From: Curtobacterium sp. VKM Ac-2922
GTDB taxonomy: Bacteria; Actinomycetota; Actinomycetes; Actinomycetales; Microbacteriaceae
Direction of reading: 5' to 3'
Assembly: GCF_022815645.1 (NCBI RefSeq)
Contig: NZ_JALGRO010000002.1
Location: 186,001 to 250,000, forward strand
DNA length: 64,000 bases
Within the stretch, counting starts at the first letter, position 1, and the number at the start of each line of letters is the position of its first letter. This document shows, in pieces, positions 17,165-24,558 of the stretch. The notes under the pieces were generated by a model. That model did no database searches. It was not told where the DNA came from and saw only the letters and a list, made by a program, of their open reading frames with translations. The position numbers and the translations under genes were made by a program.

Positions 17165-18204
17165 TGAGCGCCACGACCAAGACCGCCGGACGGGAGGCGC
17201 GGCCCACCCGCGCCTCCCGCCCCGCGGGCCCGACGGGGTCGGGTCCACTGCCCCCCACGGGTCGGACACGCCGGCCCCGCTCGGCCGAGTCCCGCCGCCG
17301 CATCGTCGCGCTGACGATGCTGGCTCCCGCGATCCTGGGGCTGATCGTCTTCTTCGCCTACCCCCTGGTCGCGAGCATCTTCTACTCGTTCACGCGGTAC
17401 AACCAACTGCAGGAACCGCAGTTCGTCGGGCTGCTGAACTACCGGTTCCTGTTCACCCAGGACCCGCAGATCGGCCCGGCCGTGCTCAACACGATCTGGT
17501 TCGTCGTGATCCTGGTGCCGGTCCGGATCATCTGCGGGCTGCTGGTCGCCGGGCTGCTCAGCCGCGCGAAGACGGCCACGGGCTTCTGGCGCACGCTGTT
17601 CTACCTGCCCGCACTGGTGCCGCCGGTGGCGAGCGTCGTGGCCTTCGTGTTCCTGTTCAACCCCGGCACCGGCCCGGTCAACCAGGTCCTGAAGCTGTTC
17701 GGCATCGACGGTCCGCTCTGGTTCAACGACCCGTCGTGGTCGAAGCCGTCGCTCGTGATCATGGGCGTCTGGGTGATGGGCGACATCATGATCATCTTCC
17801 TGGCGTCGCTGCTCGACGTGCCGCGTGACCTGTACGAGGCCGCGTCGCTCGACGGGGCGAACGGCGTGCAGCAGGTGCGGCACATCACCCTGCCGACCAT
17901 CGCGCCGGTGATCGGCTTCGCGGCAGTCACGGGGGTGATCGCGGCGCTGCAGTACTTCACCGAGGCCGCGGTCGCATCCGGTGTCGCGAGCGGCAAGGCG
18001 ACGATCGGCGGTGGGAGCGCAGCCGAGCTCGGGTACCCGGGCACGTCGCTGCTGACCTACACGGAGCTGCTGTACCAGCACGGCTTCGCGAACTTCCAGT
18101 TCGGCTACGCGTCGGCGATGGCCGTCGTGCTGTTCGTCGTCACCGCCGTCGTGCTCGTGTTCACGATGCGCCGGATCTCGGTCTTCCGGCCGGAGGCCGA
18201 CTGA
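17164..18204 (+). CDS. Sugar ABC importer permease, first subunit
   Basis: UgpA/MalF-like permease of about 346 residues with six membrane segments. The EAA loop reads YEAASLDGANGVQQVRHITLP. The first 45 residues are an unconserved Arg/Pro/Gly-rich tail that contains a copy of the dispersed palindrome (17188-17223, encoding GREARPTRASRPAG). The ATG at 17164 overlaps the binding-protein stop; a GTG three bases earlier is also possible. It works with the permease at 18233. Confidence 0.92.
   Translation: MSATTKTAGREARPTRASRPAGPTGSGPLPPTGRTRRPRSAESRRRIVALTMLAPAILGLIVFFAYPLVASIFYSFTRYNQLQEPQFVGLLNYRFLFTQDPQIGPAVLNTIWFVVILVPVRIICGLLVAGLLSRAKTATGFWRTLFYLPALVPPVASVVAFVFLFNPGTGPVNQVLKLFGIDGPLWFNDPSWSKPSLVIMGVWVMGDIMIIFLASLLDVPRDLYEAASLDGANGVQQVRHITLPTIAPVIGFAAVTGVIAALQYFTEAAVASGVASGKATIGGGSAAELGYPGTSLLTYTELLYQHGFANFQFGYASAMAVVLFVVTAVVLVFTMRRISVFRPEAD
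17188..17223. repeat. Dispersed palindromic element in the permease N-terminus
   Basis: GGACGGGAGGCGCGG and CCGCGCCTCCCG-type arms form a hairpin within the first 20 codons of the permease gene. The encoded residues (GREARPTRASRPAG) are outside the conserved permease domain, as expected if the element entered a tolerant position. Confidence 0.65.
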
Positions 18205-18233
18205 TGAGCACTGCCAGACCCGAGGAGTCCTGA
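18204..18233 (+). CDS. Nine-codon bridge ORF between the two permease genes
   Basis: A tiny frame, MSTARPEES and stop, begins on the last base of the first permease stop (TGATG) and ends with a stop that overlaps the start of the second permease (TGATG). It contains the GAGGAG ribosome site of the second permease. It could keep ribosomes on the transcript between the two subunit genes; a chance frame is possible. Confidence 0.35.
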   Translation: MSTARPEES

Positions 18234-19126
18234 TGACCGCCGTCTCCCAGTCCCCGCTCGCCCGGGCACCCCGCGGCTCCGCGCCCGGCGACGCGCGTGG
18301 TCCCCGTCGCAGCCCGCTGCTGTGGATCGCCGAGCACGCGGCCCTCGTCGCGATCGGCGTCCTGACCCTCGCACCGATCGTGTTCGTGGTGCTGACGTCG
18401 GTGATGTCGAGCAACCAGGCCCTGACGGCGTCGATCATCCCCCGGCCGTTCGACCTCGGCAACTACGTGCGGGTGTTCACCGAGGTGCCGCTGTTGCAGT
18501 GGTTCGGCAACTCGGCGCTGTACGCCGTGCTCGCCACCGCGTTCATGCTGCTGAGCTCGGTGCCAGCCGCCTACGCGCTGGCGCAGATCCGGTTCAAGGG
18601 CGCGAACCTGGTCTTCACGGTGATCATCGTCGCGATGCTCCTGCCCCCGCAGGTCACCGCGGTGCCGGTCTACGTGATGTGGTCGCACCTGCACCTGACC
18701 GGCACGCTCTGGCCGCTGATCCTGCCGAACCTGCTCGGCGACGCGTTCAGCATCTTCCTGCTCCGCCAGTTCTTCATGACGATCCCGAAGGAGTACGGCG
18801 ACGCCGCCCGGATGGACGGCTGCAGCGAGTGGGGCGTGCTGATGCGCGTCGTGGTGCCGATGGCCCGCCCGGGCATCGCGTCAGCGGCGATCTTCATGTT
18901 CTTCAACTCGTGGAACGACTACTACGGCCCGCTGCTGTACGCGTCGGAGAACCAGGCCGCGTGGCCGGTGGCGTACGGCCTGGCCACGTTCCGCGGGCAG
19001 CACGGCACCGACTGGTCGATGACGATGGCGATGACCGTCGTCGTCATGGTCCCGGTCGTCATCATCTTCTTCTTCGCACAGAAGGCATTCGTCGAGGGCA
19101 TCGCGCTCACCGGCGTGAAGGGATAG
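18233..19126 (+). CDS. Sugar ABC importer permease, second subunit
   Basis: UgpE/MalG-like permease of 297 residues with six membrane segments. The EAA loop reads GDAARMDGCSEWGVLMRVVVPMARPG. Start ATG at 18233 with GAGGAG five bases upstream. No ATPase gene is present in the operon, so the importer must borrow a shared ATPase of the MsiK type encoded elsewhere, as is usual for actinobacterial CUT1 systems. Confidence 0.92.
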   Translation: MTAVSQSPLARAPRGSAPGDARGPRRSPLLWIAEHAALVAIGVLTLAPIVFVVLTSVMSSNQALTASIIPRPFDLGNYVRVFTEVPLLQWFGNSALYAVLATAFMLLSSVPAAYALAQIRFKGANLVFTVIIVAMLLPPQVTAVPVYVMWSHLHLTGTLWPLILPNLLGDAFSIFLLRQFFMTIPKEYGDAARMDGCSEWGVLMRVVVPMARPGIASAAIFMFFNSWNDYYGPLLYASENQAAWPVAYGLATFRGQHGTDWSMTMAMTVVVMVPVVIIFFFAQKAFVEGIALTGVKG

Positions 19127-19133
19127 CACCACA

Positions 19134-20441
19134 GTGAAACTCGCAGTCATCGGCGGCGGTTCGACCTACACCCCCGAACTCGTGGACGGCTTCGCCCGGC
19201 TCCGCGACCAGCTCCCCATCGACGAACTCTGGCTCGTCGACCCCGACCCCGTGCGTCGCGAACTCGTCGGCGGTGTGGCGAAGCGGATGTTCGCACACGC
19301 CGGACACCCGGGCACCGTGCACGTGACGGACGACGTCGTCGCGGGCGTGTCCGACGCCGACGCCGTGATGTTCCAGCTCCGCATCGGCGGGCAGGCCGCA
19401 CGCCAGCAGGACGAGACGTGGCCGCACGAGGCGTGCTGCATCGGCCAGGAGACCACCGGCCCCGGCGGGTTCGCGAAGGCGCTCCGCACCGTGCCGGTCG
19501 TGCTGGAGTACGCCGAGCTGGTCCGCAAGCACGCCAAGCCGGACGCCTGGATCGTCGACTTCACCAACCCGGTCGGCATCGTCACGCGGGCCCTGCTGCA
19601 GGCCGGACACCGCGCCGTCGGGCTGTGCAACGTCGCCATCGGGTTCCAGCGCCGCTTCGCGCAGGAGTACGGCGTCGCTCCGGGTGCCGTCCGGCTCGAC
19701 CACGTCGGCCTGAACCACCTGACGTGGGAACGCGGTGTGCACGTCACCGGCGCCGACGGCCGTGAGCGCGACGTCATCGACGAGCTGCTCGACCCGGACG
19801 GCGGGGCCCTGGCTCGGATGGCCGAGAGCGTGCACATGCCCCAGGACCTGATCCGCCTGCAGCACGCCGTGCCCTCGTACTACCTGCGCTACTTCTACGC
19901 CCACGACGTCGTGCTGCAGGAACAGCTACACGAACCCACCCGTGCCGAAGCGGTGATGGCGACCGAGCGCGCCCTGCTGGCGCAGTACGCCGACGAGTCC
20001 GTCGTCACCAAGCCCGTCGAGCTCGAGCAGCGCGGCGGCGCGTACTACTCCGAGGCCGCGATCGACGTGCTGTCCTCGATCCTCGGGGACCGCGGCGACG
20101 TGCAGGTGCTCAACGTGCGGAACGACGGCACGTTCCCGTTCCTTCCCGACGACCACGTGATCGAGGTCCCCGCCCGCGTGACCCGGCAGGCGATCACCCC
20201 GCTGCCCGTCGCCGCCCTCGACGCGGACATGGTCGGGCTGGTGTCGCACGTGGCCGCGTACGAACGGCTCGCGCTCGACGCTGCCGTCCACGGTGGCCGC
20301 GACCGGGTGCTGCGCGCGATGTGGGCGCACCCCCTGGTCGGCCAGGTCGACAGGGCCGAACAGCTGACGGACCTGCTGCTGGCGGCGAACGCCGAGCACA
20401 TCCCGTGGGCGCGAGCGGAGCAGGTGACGTGGGCGCGCTGA
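19134..20441 (+). CDS. GH4-family glycosidase (6-phospho-beta-glucosidase-like)
   Basis: NAD- and metal-dependent glycosidase of 435 residues, cytoplasmic. The dinucleotide fold starts at once (KLAVIGGGSTYTPELV); the metal-site cysteine and following residues are in LCNVAIGFQRRFA, and GLNHLTWERG carries the conserved histidine. Length fits the 6-phospho-beta-glucosidase branch (CelF/LicH-like). The GTG start lies 7 bases after the permease stop. Oddity: the operon has an ABC importer and no PTS, so the substrate would reach the cell unphosphorylated; either the kinase encoded next acts first, or this GH4 accepts free glycosides. Confidence 0.92.
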   Translation: MKLAVIGGGSTYTPELVDGFARLRDQLPIDELWLVDPDPVRRELVGGVAKRMFAHAGHPGTVHVTDDVVAGVSDADAVMFQLRIGGQAARQQDETWPHEACCIGQETTGPGGFAKALRTVPVVLEYAELVRKHAKPDAWIVDFTNPVGIVTRALLQAGHRAVGLCNVAIGFQRRFAQEYGVAPGAVRLDHVGLNHLTWERGVHVTGADGRERDVIDELLDPDGGALARMAESVHMPQDLIRLQHAVPSYYLRYFYAHDVVLQEQLHEPTRAEAVMATERALLAQYADESVVTKPVELEQRGGAYYSEAAIDVLSSILGDRGDVQVLNVRNDGTFPFLPDDHVIEVPARVTRQAITPLPVAALDADMVGLVSHVAAYERLALDAAVHGGRDRVLRAMWAHPLVGQVDRAEQLTDLLLAANAEHIPWARAEQVTWAR

Positions 20442-21493
20442 GCCGCGCCGACGGGGCGGGGCCGAGCCGGGCCTCCAGTCCGACCGTGCCGGAGGTGGTG
20501 CTCGCCGTCGACGGCGGTGGCAGCAAGACGGACGTCGTCGCCATCGCGCTCGACGGCACCCTGGTCGGCCACGCGCGCGGACCGGGCTCGAACCCGCAGA
20601 CCCGCGGGTGGGAGCTCGCCGGACCGATCCTGGACGACGTCCGCGGACGGGTGGTCGATGCGCTCGACGGCGCCCGGATCCGGACGACGCACGTGTACCT
20701 GGCCGGACTCGACCTGCCCGACGAGCTGACGGCGGCGACCGCTGCACTGGCGCACTGGGACGCGGACGGCGGGGCGCCCGACGTGCTCGACAACGACCTG
20801 TTCGCGTTGCTGCGGGCCGGCACGCTGTCGCCGGACGCCGCGGCCGTGGTGTGCGGCACCGGGATCAACGCGCTGGCGGTCCGGGCCGACGGCGCCTCCG
20901 CGCGGTTCCCGGCGATCGGCGACGTGTCCGGCGACTGGGGCGGCGGCGCCTACCTGGGCAACCGTGCGCTCTGGCACGCCGCCCGCGCCGAGGACGGGCG
21001 GGGACCCGCGACCGCGCTCGTGCAGGCGGTGCCCGCGGCGCTCGGGCTCGACACCGTCCGCGCGGTGACCGAGGCCGTCCACTTCGGCCGGCTCGACCAG
21101 CGTGTGTTCAACCGGCTCTGCCCCGTGCTGTTCGAGGTCGCGGCGTCCGGTGACACCGTCGCTGCCCGGGTCGTCGCACGGCAGGCCGAGGAGATCGTGC
21201 TGCTGGCGTCGGTCGCACTCGAGCGACTCGGTCTCGGGGCATCCGCCGCCGTGCCCGTGGTGCTCGGGGGCGGTGTGCTCGCCGCGCGGCACCCGTTGCT
21301 CGTGGACGCCGTCGTCGGCGGGCTGCGCGAGCGGGTGCCGGGCGCGGAGCCGACGTGGGTGACCGCTCCCCCGGTGCTCGGTGCGGGGCTCGCGGCGCTG
21401 GAGTCGGTCGGGGCCTCGGCCGAGGCGCTCGAGCGCTACCGGGCGGCGGTGCTGTCGCGGTCGTTCGCGTCGACCACGGCGCTCATCGCGTAG
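20429..21493 (+). CDS. BadF/BadG-type kinase (N-acetylglucosamine kinase-like)
   Basis: Sugar kinase-like ATPase of 354 residues. Phosphate-1 motif VDGGGSKTDVVA, phosphate-2 VVCGTGINA and the glycine-rich GDVSGDWGGGAYLG match eukaryote-type N-acetylglucosamine kinases. I chose GTG at 20429, with GGAG 8 bases upstream and a 13-base overlap with the GH4 gene. The first 20 residues then include a 25-bp copy of the dispersed palindrome; a later in-frame GTG at 20486 would exclude it but has no ribosome site. It probably phosphorylates the sugar released or taken up by this operon. Confidence 0.88.
   Translation: MGALSRADGAGPSRASSPTVPEVVLAVDGGGSKTDVVAIALDGTLVGHARGPGSNPQTRGWELAGPILDDVRGRVVDALDGARIRTTHVYLAGLDLPDELTAATAALAHWDADGGAPDVLDNDLFALLRAGTLSPDAAAVVCGTGINALAVRADGASARFPAIGDVSGDWGGGAYLGNRALWHAARAEDGRGPATALVQAVPAALGLDTVRAVTEAVHFGRLDQRVFNRLCPVLFEVAASGDTVAARVVARQAEEIVLLASVALERLGLGASAAVPVVLGGGVLAARHPLLVDAVVGGLRERVPGAEPTWVTAPPVLGAGLAALESVGASAEALERYRAAVLSRSFASTTALIA
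20458..20482. repeat. Dispersed palindromic element at the kinase 5' end
   Basis: A 25-base copy identical to 12744-12768 (core GAGCCGGGCCTCCAGTCCG). It lies between the chosen GTG start and the conserved kinase fold, so it encodes an extra N-terminal segment GPSRASSPT. Confidence 0.75.
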
Positions 21494-21558
21494 CGGCGCT
21501 GCGCGGCGGCGCAGCGGCGCCGCCGCCCCGCCGCCGCCGCACGGCCGGACCCCTCCGC

Positions 21559-21605
21559 AAAAGCGACAGTTCTCGCCCACCTTCCGGGCAAGAACTGTCG
21601 CTTTC
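21559..21605. terminator. 20-bp-stem hairpin between convergent genes
   Basis: AAAAGCGACAGTTCTCGCCC (21559-21578) pairs with GGGCAAGAACTGTCGCTTTC (21586-21605) apart from the stem end and one internal mismatch, with a 7-base loop. It separates the plus-strand kinase from the minus-strand GAPDH and has A-runs on the left, so it can terminate both. Its moderate AT content differs from the surroundings, as for a dispersed repeat. Confidence 0.75.
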
Positions 21606-21665
21606 GCGGATCTTCCGGACCGACAGCGCCCACAGCCGCAGCCACCGCCGGACCCGCGCCGCGCG

Positions 21666-22676
21666 CTACGCCGCGGCTCGCGCCAGCATCCCGAGCGTGT
21701 CCACGACCCGGTTCGAGAAGCCCCACTCGTTGTCGTACCAGGCGACGACCTTCACGTGGCGGCCCCCGTCGACGCGGGTCAGCAGCGAGTCGAACACGCT
21801 CGACTCGCTGCGCCCGGTGATGTCCGTCGACACGAGCGGGTCGGCGGTGTACGCCAGCACCCCGGCGAGTGGCCCGGCAGCTGCAGTCCGGTACGCCGCG
21901 TTCACCTGCTCCACGGTGACGTCCCGCGCCACGACGGTGTTCAGCTCGACGATCGACCCGACGGGCACCGGCACACGGATGGCATCGCCGGACAGCTTGC
22001 CCTCCAGTCGCGGCAGCACCAGGCCGATCGCCTTCGCGGCCCCGGTCGTCGTGGGCACGATGTTCACGCCGGCCGCACGAGCGCGGCGAAGGTCGCGGTG
22101 CGGCCCGTCCTGCAGGTTCTGCTCCTGCGTGTAGGCGTGCACGGTCGTCATGAAGCCGTGCTCGATCCCGGCCAGGTCGTCGAGCACCGAGGCCAGCGGC
22201 GCCAGCGCGTTGGTCGTGCAGCTCGCGTTGCTGATGACGGTGTGGCGGGCCGGGTCGAACGTGTCCGAGTTCACGCCGTACGCGATCGTGGCGTCGACCC
22301 CGGTCGCCGGAGCGCTGATCAGCACCCGTGCGGCACCGGCCTGCAGGTGCGCGGCCGCGGCGTCGCGGGCGGTGAAGCGCCCCGTCGACTCCAGGACCAC
22401 CTCGACCCCGAGCTCGCCCCACGGCAACGCGGCGGGGTCACGTTCCGCCAGGACGCGGATCGGCGCGCCGTCGACCACCAGGGTGTCGCCGTCGACCTCG
22501 ACGGTGCCGGCGAACGGGCCGAGTGCCGAGTCGTAGCGGAAGAGGTGCGCCAGCGTCTCCGGCGCGGTCAGGTCGTTGACGGCGACGACCTGCAGGTCGT
22601 CACCGCCGCGGGCGAGCAGTGCGCGGAGGGTGTTGCGTCCGATGCGGCCGAAGCCGTTGATGCCGATGCGGGTCAT
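21666..22676 (-). CDS. gap: Glyceraldehyde-3-phosphate dehydrogenase, type I
   Basis: Glycolytic enzyme converting glyceraldehyde-3-phosphate, NAD and phosphate to 1,3-bisphosphoglycerate; 336 residues, the normal length. Nucleotide fold RIGINGFGRIGRN, catalytic cysteine in NASCTTNALAP, catalytic histidine in TTVHAYTQEQ, and the C-terminal WYDNEWGFSNRVVD. The second cysteine usually found four residues after the catalytic one is alanine here; it is not essential. ATG with AAAGGA upstream. It is not next to pgk and tpi, so this may be a second, stand-alone copy. Confidence 0.95.
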   Translation of the reverse strand: MTRIGINGFGRIGRNTLRALLARGGDDLQVVAVNDLTAPETLAHLFRYDSALGPFAGTVEVDGDTLVVDGAPIRVLAERDPAALPWGELGVEVVLESTGRFTARDAAAAHLQAGAARVLISAPATGVDATIAYGVNSDTFDPARHTVISNASCTTNALAPLASVLDDLAGIEHGFMTTVHAYTQEQNLQDGPHRDLRRARAAGVNIVPTTTGAAKAIGLVLPRLEGKLSGDAIRVPVPVGSIVELNTVVARDVTVEQVNAAYRTAAAGPLAGVLAYTADPLVSTDITGRSESSVFDSLLTRVDGGRHVKVVAWYDNEWGFSNRVVDTLGMLARAAA

Positions 22677-22710
22677 GGGGTTCCTTTCGTCCCGCTGTCC
22701 ATGCTCACCG

Positions 22711-22735
22711 GCCTGGAGGCGCGGCTCCAGTGGCA
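22711..22735. terminator. Short copy of the dispersed element after the GlxA-like gene
   Basis: GGCCTGGAGGCGCGGCTCC contains the family core and its CTGGAG can pair with CTCCAG a few bases on. It lies in the 158-base gap between the GlxA-like regulator stop and the GAPDH start. The rest of the gap (22736-22834) shows no further signal. Confidence 0.4.
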
Positions 22736-22834
22736 AGGAAGCCATCGTCCGCAAGGATCTCGCCAACGCCGCCCGGCCCGGCCCGGCTCAGCCAGGCCCC
22801 TGCCCCGAGGCCGACCCCGGGCCGCCCGTCGGGC

Positions 22835-23785
22835 TCAGTCCTGGAACGTCTGCCGGTACGCCGTCGGCGTCGTGCCGAGCACCCGGCGGAAGTGCGACCG
22901 CAGGTTCGCGTCCGACCCGAGTCCGGCGCGTTCGGCCACCTGGTCCACCGCCAGGTCCGTCCGCTCGAGCAACTCGCGGGCACGGTCCACCCTCGCTCGG
23001 AGCACCCACTGCATCGGCGTGTACCCGGTGTCCTCGACGAAGCGCCGCGAGAACGTCCGGGCGGACACCGTCGCCGTGCGCGCGAGGACCTCGAGCGTCA
23101 ACGGCTCGGCCAGGTGCCGCAGCGCCCACTCCCGGGTGTCGGCGAACACGTCGCCGAGCGGTTCGGGGACGCTCCGCGGGACGTACTGGGCCTGCCCGCC
23201 GCTGCGGTACGGCGCGCTGACCAGCCGGCGGGCGACGTGGTTCGACAGCGCGACCCCGTGGTCACGGCGCACCAGGTGCAGACACAGGTCGATGCCGCTC
23301 GCCGCTCCGGCGCTCGTCAGGACCGAGCCGGCGTCGACGAACAGGACGTTCTCGTCGACCTCGACCGCGGGGTACCGCTCACCGAGGATCCGCGTGTAGT
23401 GCCAGTGCGTGGTCGCCCGTCGGCCGTCGAGCAGTCCCGCGGCGGCCAGGGCGAACGCGCCGGTCGAGATCGCCGCGATGCGCACCCCGCGCTCGTGCGC
23501 GCGTCGAAGCGCAGCCACGACGGACTCGGGCGGCGGGGTGTCGGCCGGGAACCGGTAGCCGGGGACGAACACCGTGTCCGCCCAGTCGAAGGCCTCGAGT
23601 CCGTGGTCCACGGCGTAGGCCAGCCCGTCCCCACCGGCGACCCGCCCCGCGTGCGGACCGCACACCCGGACCTCGTACGGCATGCTCGGCCGGTTCGAGA
23701 ACACCTGCGCCGGGATCCCGACGTCGAGCGGCTTCGCTCCGTCGAGCACGAGCACCGCGACCCGGTGGAGACGTGGAGGCACCAT
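22835..23785 (-). CDS. GlxA-like AraC-family regulator
   Basis: Regulator of 316 residues with two domains: an N-terminal DJ-1/PfpI-like fold (residues about 8-185; VAVLVLDGAKPLDVG, FVPGYRF, AISTGAFALAAAGLLDGRRATTHW) and a C-terminal AraC helix-turn-helix pair (about 215-312; LEVLARTATVSARTFSRRF, VAERAGLGSDANLRSHFRRV). The nucleophile position holds Thr-Gly (STGAF) instead of the Cys of active DJ-1 enzymes, so it is a sensor and not an enzyme. The ATG has TAGCGT six bases upstream, a leaderless promoter. Its target is unknown. Confidence 0.92.
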   Translation of the reverse strand: MVPPRLHRVAVLVLDGAKPLDVGIPAQVFSNRPSMPYEVRVCGPHAGRVAGGDGLAYAVDHGLEAFDWADTVFVPGYRFPADTPPPESVVAALRRAHERGVRIAAISTGAFALAAAGLLDGRRATTHWHYTRILGERYPAVEVDENVLFVDAGSVLTSAGAASGIDLCLHLVRRDHGVALSNHVARRLVSAPYRSGGQAQYVPRSVPEPLGDVFADTREWALRHLAEPLTLEVLARTATVSARTFSRRFVEDTGYTPMQWVLRARVDRARELLERTDLAVDQVAERAGLGSDANLRSHFRRVLGTTPTAYRQTFQD

Positions 23786-23838
23786 GGTCCGACGCTAGCC
23801 GACACCGAGTGCGACCCGGACTGCCCGGTCCCGCCGGC

Positions 23839-24558
23839 TCAGACGTCGCGGATCGCGAGCACGCGGTGCGGTGCCGCGGCCTCGGCGCGCCAGCCCTTCG
23901 GCAGCGCGGCATGCAGTTCGGGCAGCGTGAAGCTCCGACGGATCGACCGCAGCCCGTCGACCCGGACGAAGGTGCCGGCAGCGACGAGCGTGGACCCGAG
24001 CGCGTACGCCCGGTAGGCGGCCGGCGAGCGGCGGATGTCCGAGTGCAGGCTGCGTTTCGCCGCCAGGTGTTCCGAGTCCGCCAGGAACCCGGCACGCTCG
24101 TCGTCGTCCAGGTGGTGCAGCACGTGGTTCGACACGACCACGTCGAACTGCTCCCCCGCGGCCACCAGCGCGCCACTCGACTGTTCGCGAAAGGTCACCC
24201 CGCGCGTCGTCGCCCGGTTGGCAGCGGCGATGGCGCGCGGGTCGGGGTCGACGCCGACCACCTCGATGTCGAAGCCGTCACCGTCCGCCCACTTCACGAG
24301 CGCGCGAGCCAGGTCGCCGCCACCGCATCCCAGGTCGAGCACCCGCCCGCGCCCATGGGCCGGCAGCGCCGGCACGACGTGGGTCCGCCAGGCGGCACGC
24401 CACCCGCTCACCAGTGCGTTCACCACCGCGAACCGCCGGAACGTCCGTTCGAGCGCGCGCGGGTCGCAGTCGGGGTCGTCCATCAGCTCGCGGAGCACCA
24501 GGTCACGGGTGCTCAGGTCGATCGGGAGGCCCGGCTCGGCTCCGCGGGGCCGGCTCAC
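23839..24558 (-). CDS. Class I SAM-dependent methyltransferase
   Basis: Soluble methyltransferase of 239 residues. Motif I VLDLGCGGGDLARAL, acidic loop VVGVDPDP, and post-motif SNHVLHHLDDDE are clear. The start is GTG at 24558, overlapping the type III polyketide synthase stop as GTGA, so it must modify that enzyme's product or a close precursor. The N-terminal VSRPRGAEPGLPIDL is encoded by a copy of the dispersed palindrome (24520-24543). O-methylation of a phenolic lipid is the likely reaction; this is inference from context. Confidence 0.92.
   Translation of the reverse strand: MSRPRGAEPGLPIDLSTRDLVLRELMDDPDCDPRALERTFRRFAVVNALVSGWRAAWRTHVVPALPAHGRGRVLDLGCGGGDLARALVKWADGDGFDIEVVGVDPDPRAIAAANRATTRGVTFREQSSGALVAAGEQFDVVVSNHVLHHLDDDERAGFLADSEHLAAKRSLHSDIRRSPAAYRAYALGSTLVAAGTFVRVDGLRSIRRSFTLPELHAALPKGWRAEAAAPHRVLAIRDV
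24520..24543. repeat. Dispersed palindromic element in the methyltransferase N-terminus
   Basis: Read on the coding strand it is GGAGCCGAGCCGGGCCTCCC, the same core as in the kinase, MFS and DUF3097 genes. It encodes GAEPGLP within the first 12 residues, before the conserved fold begins. Confidence 0.65.
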
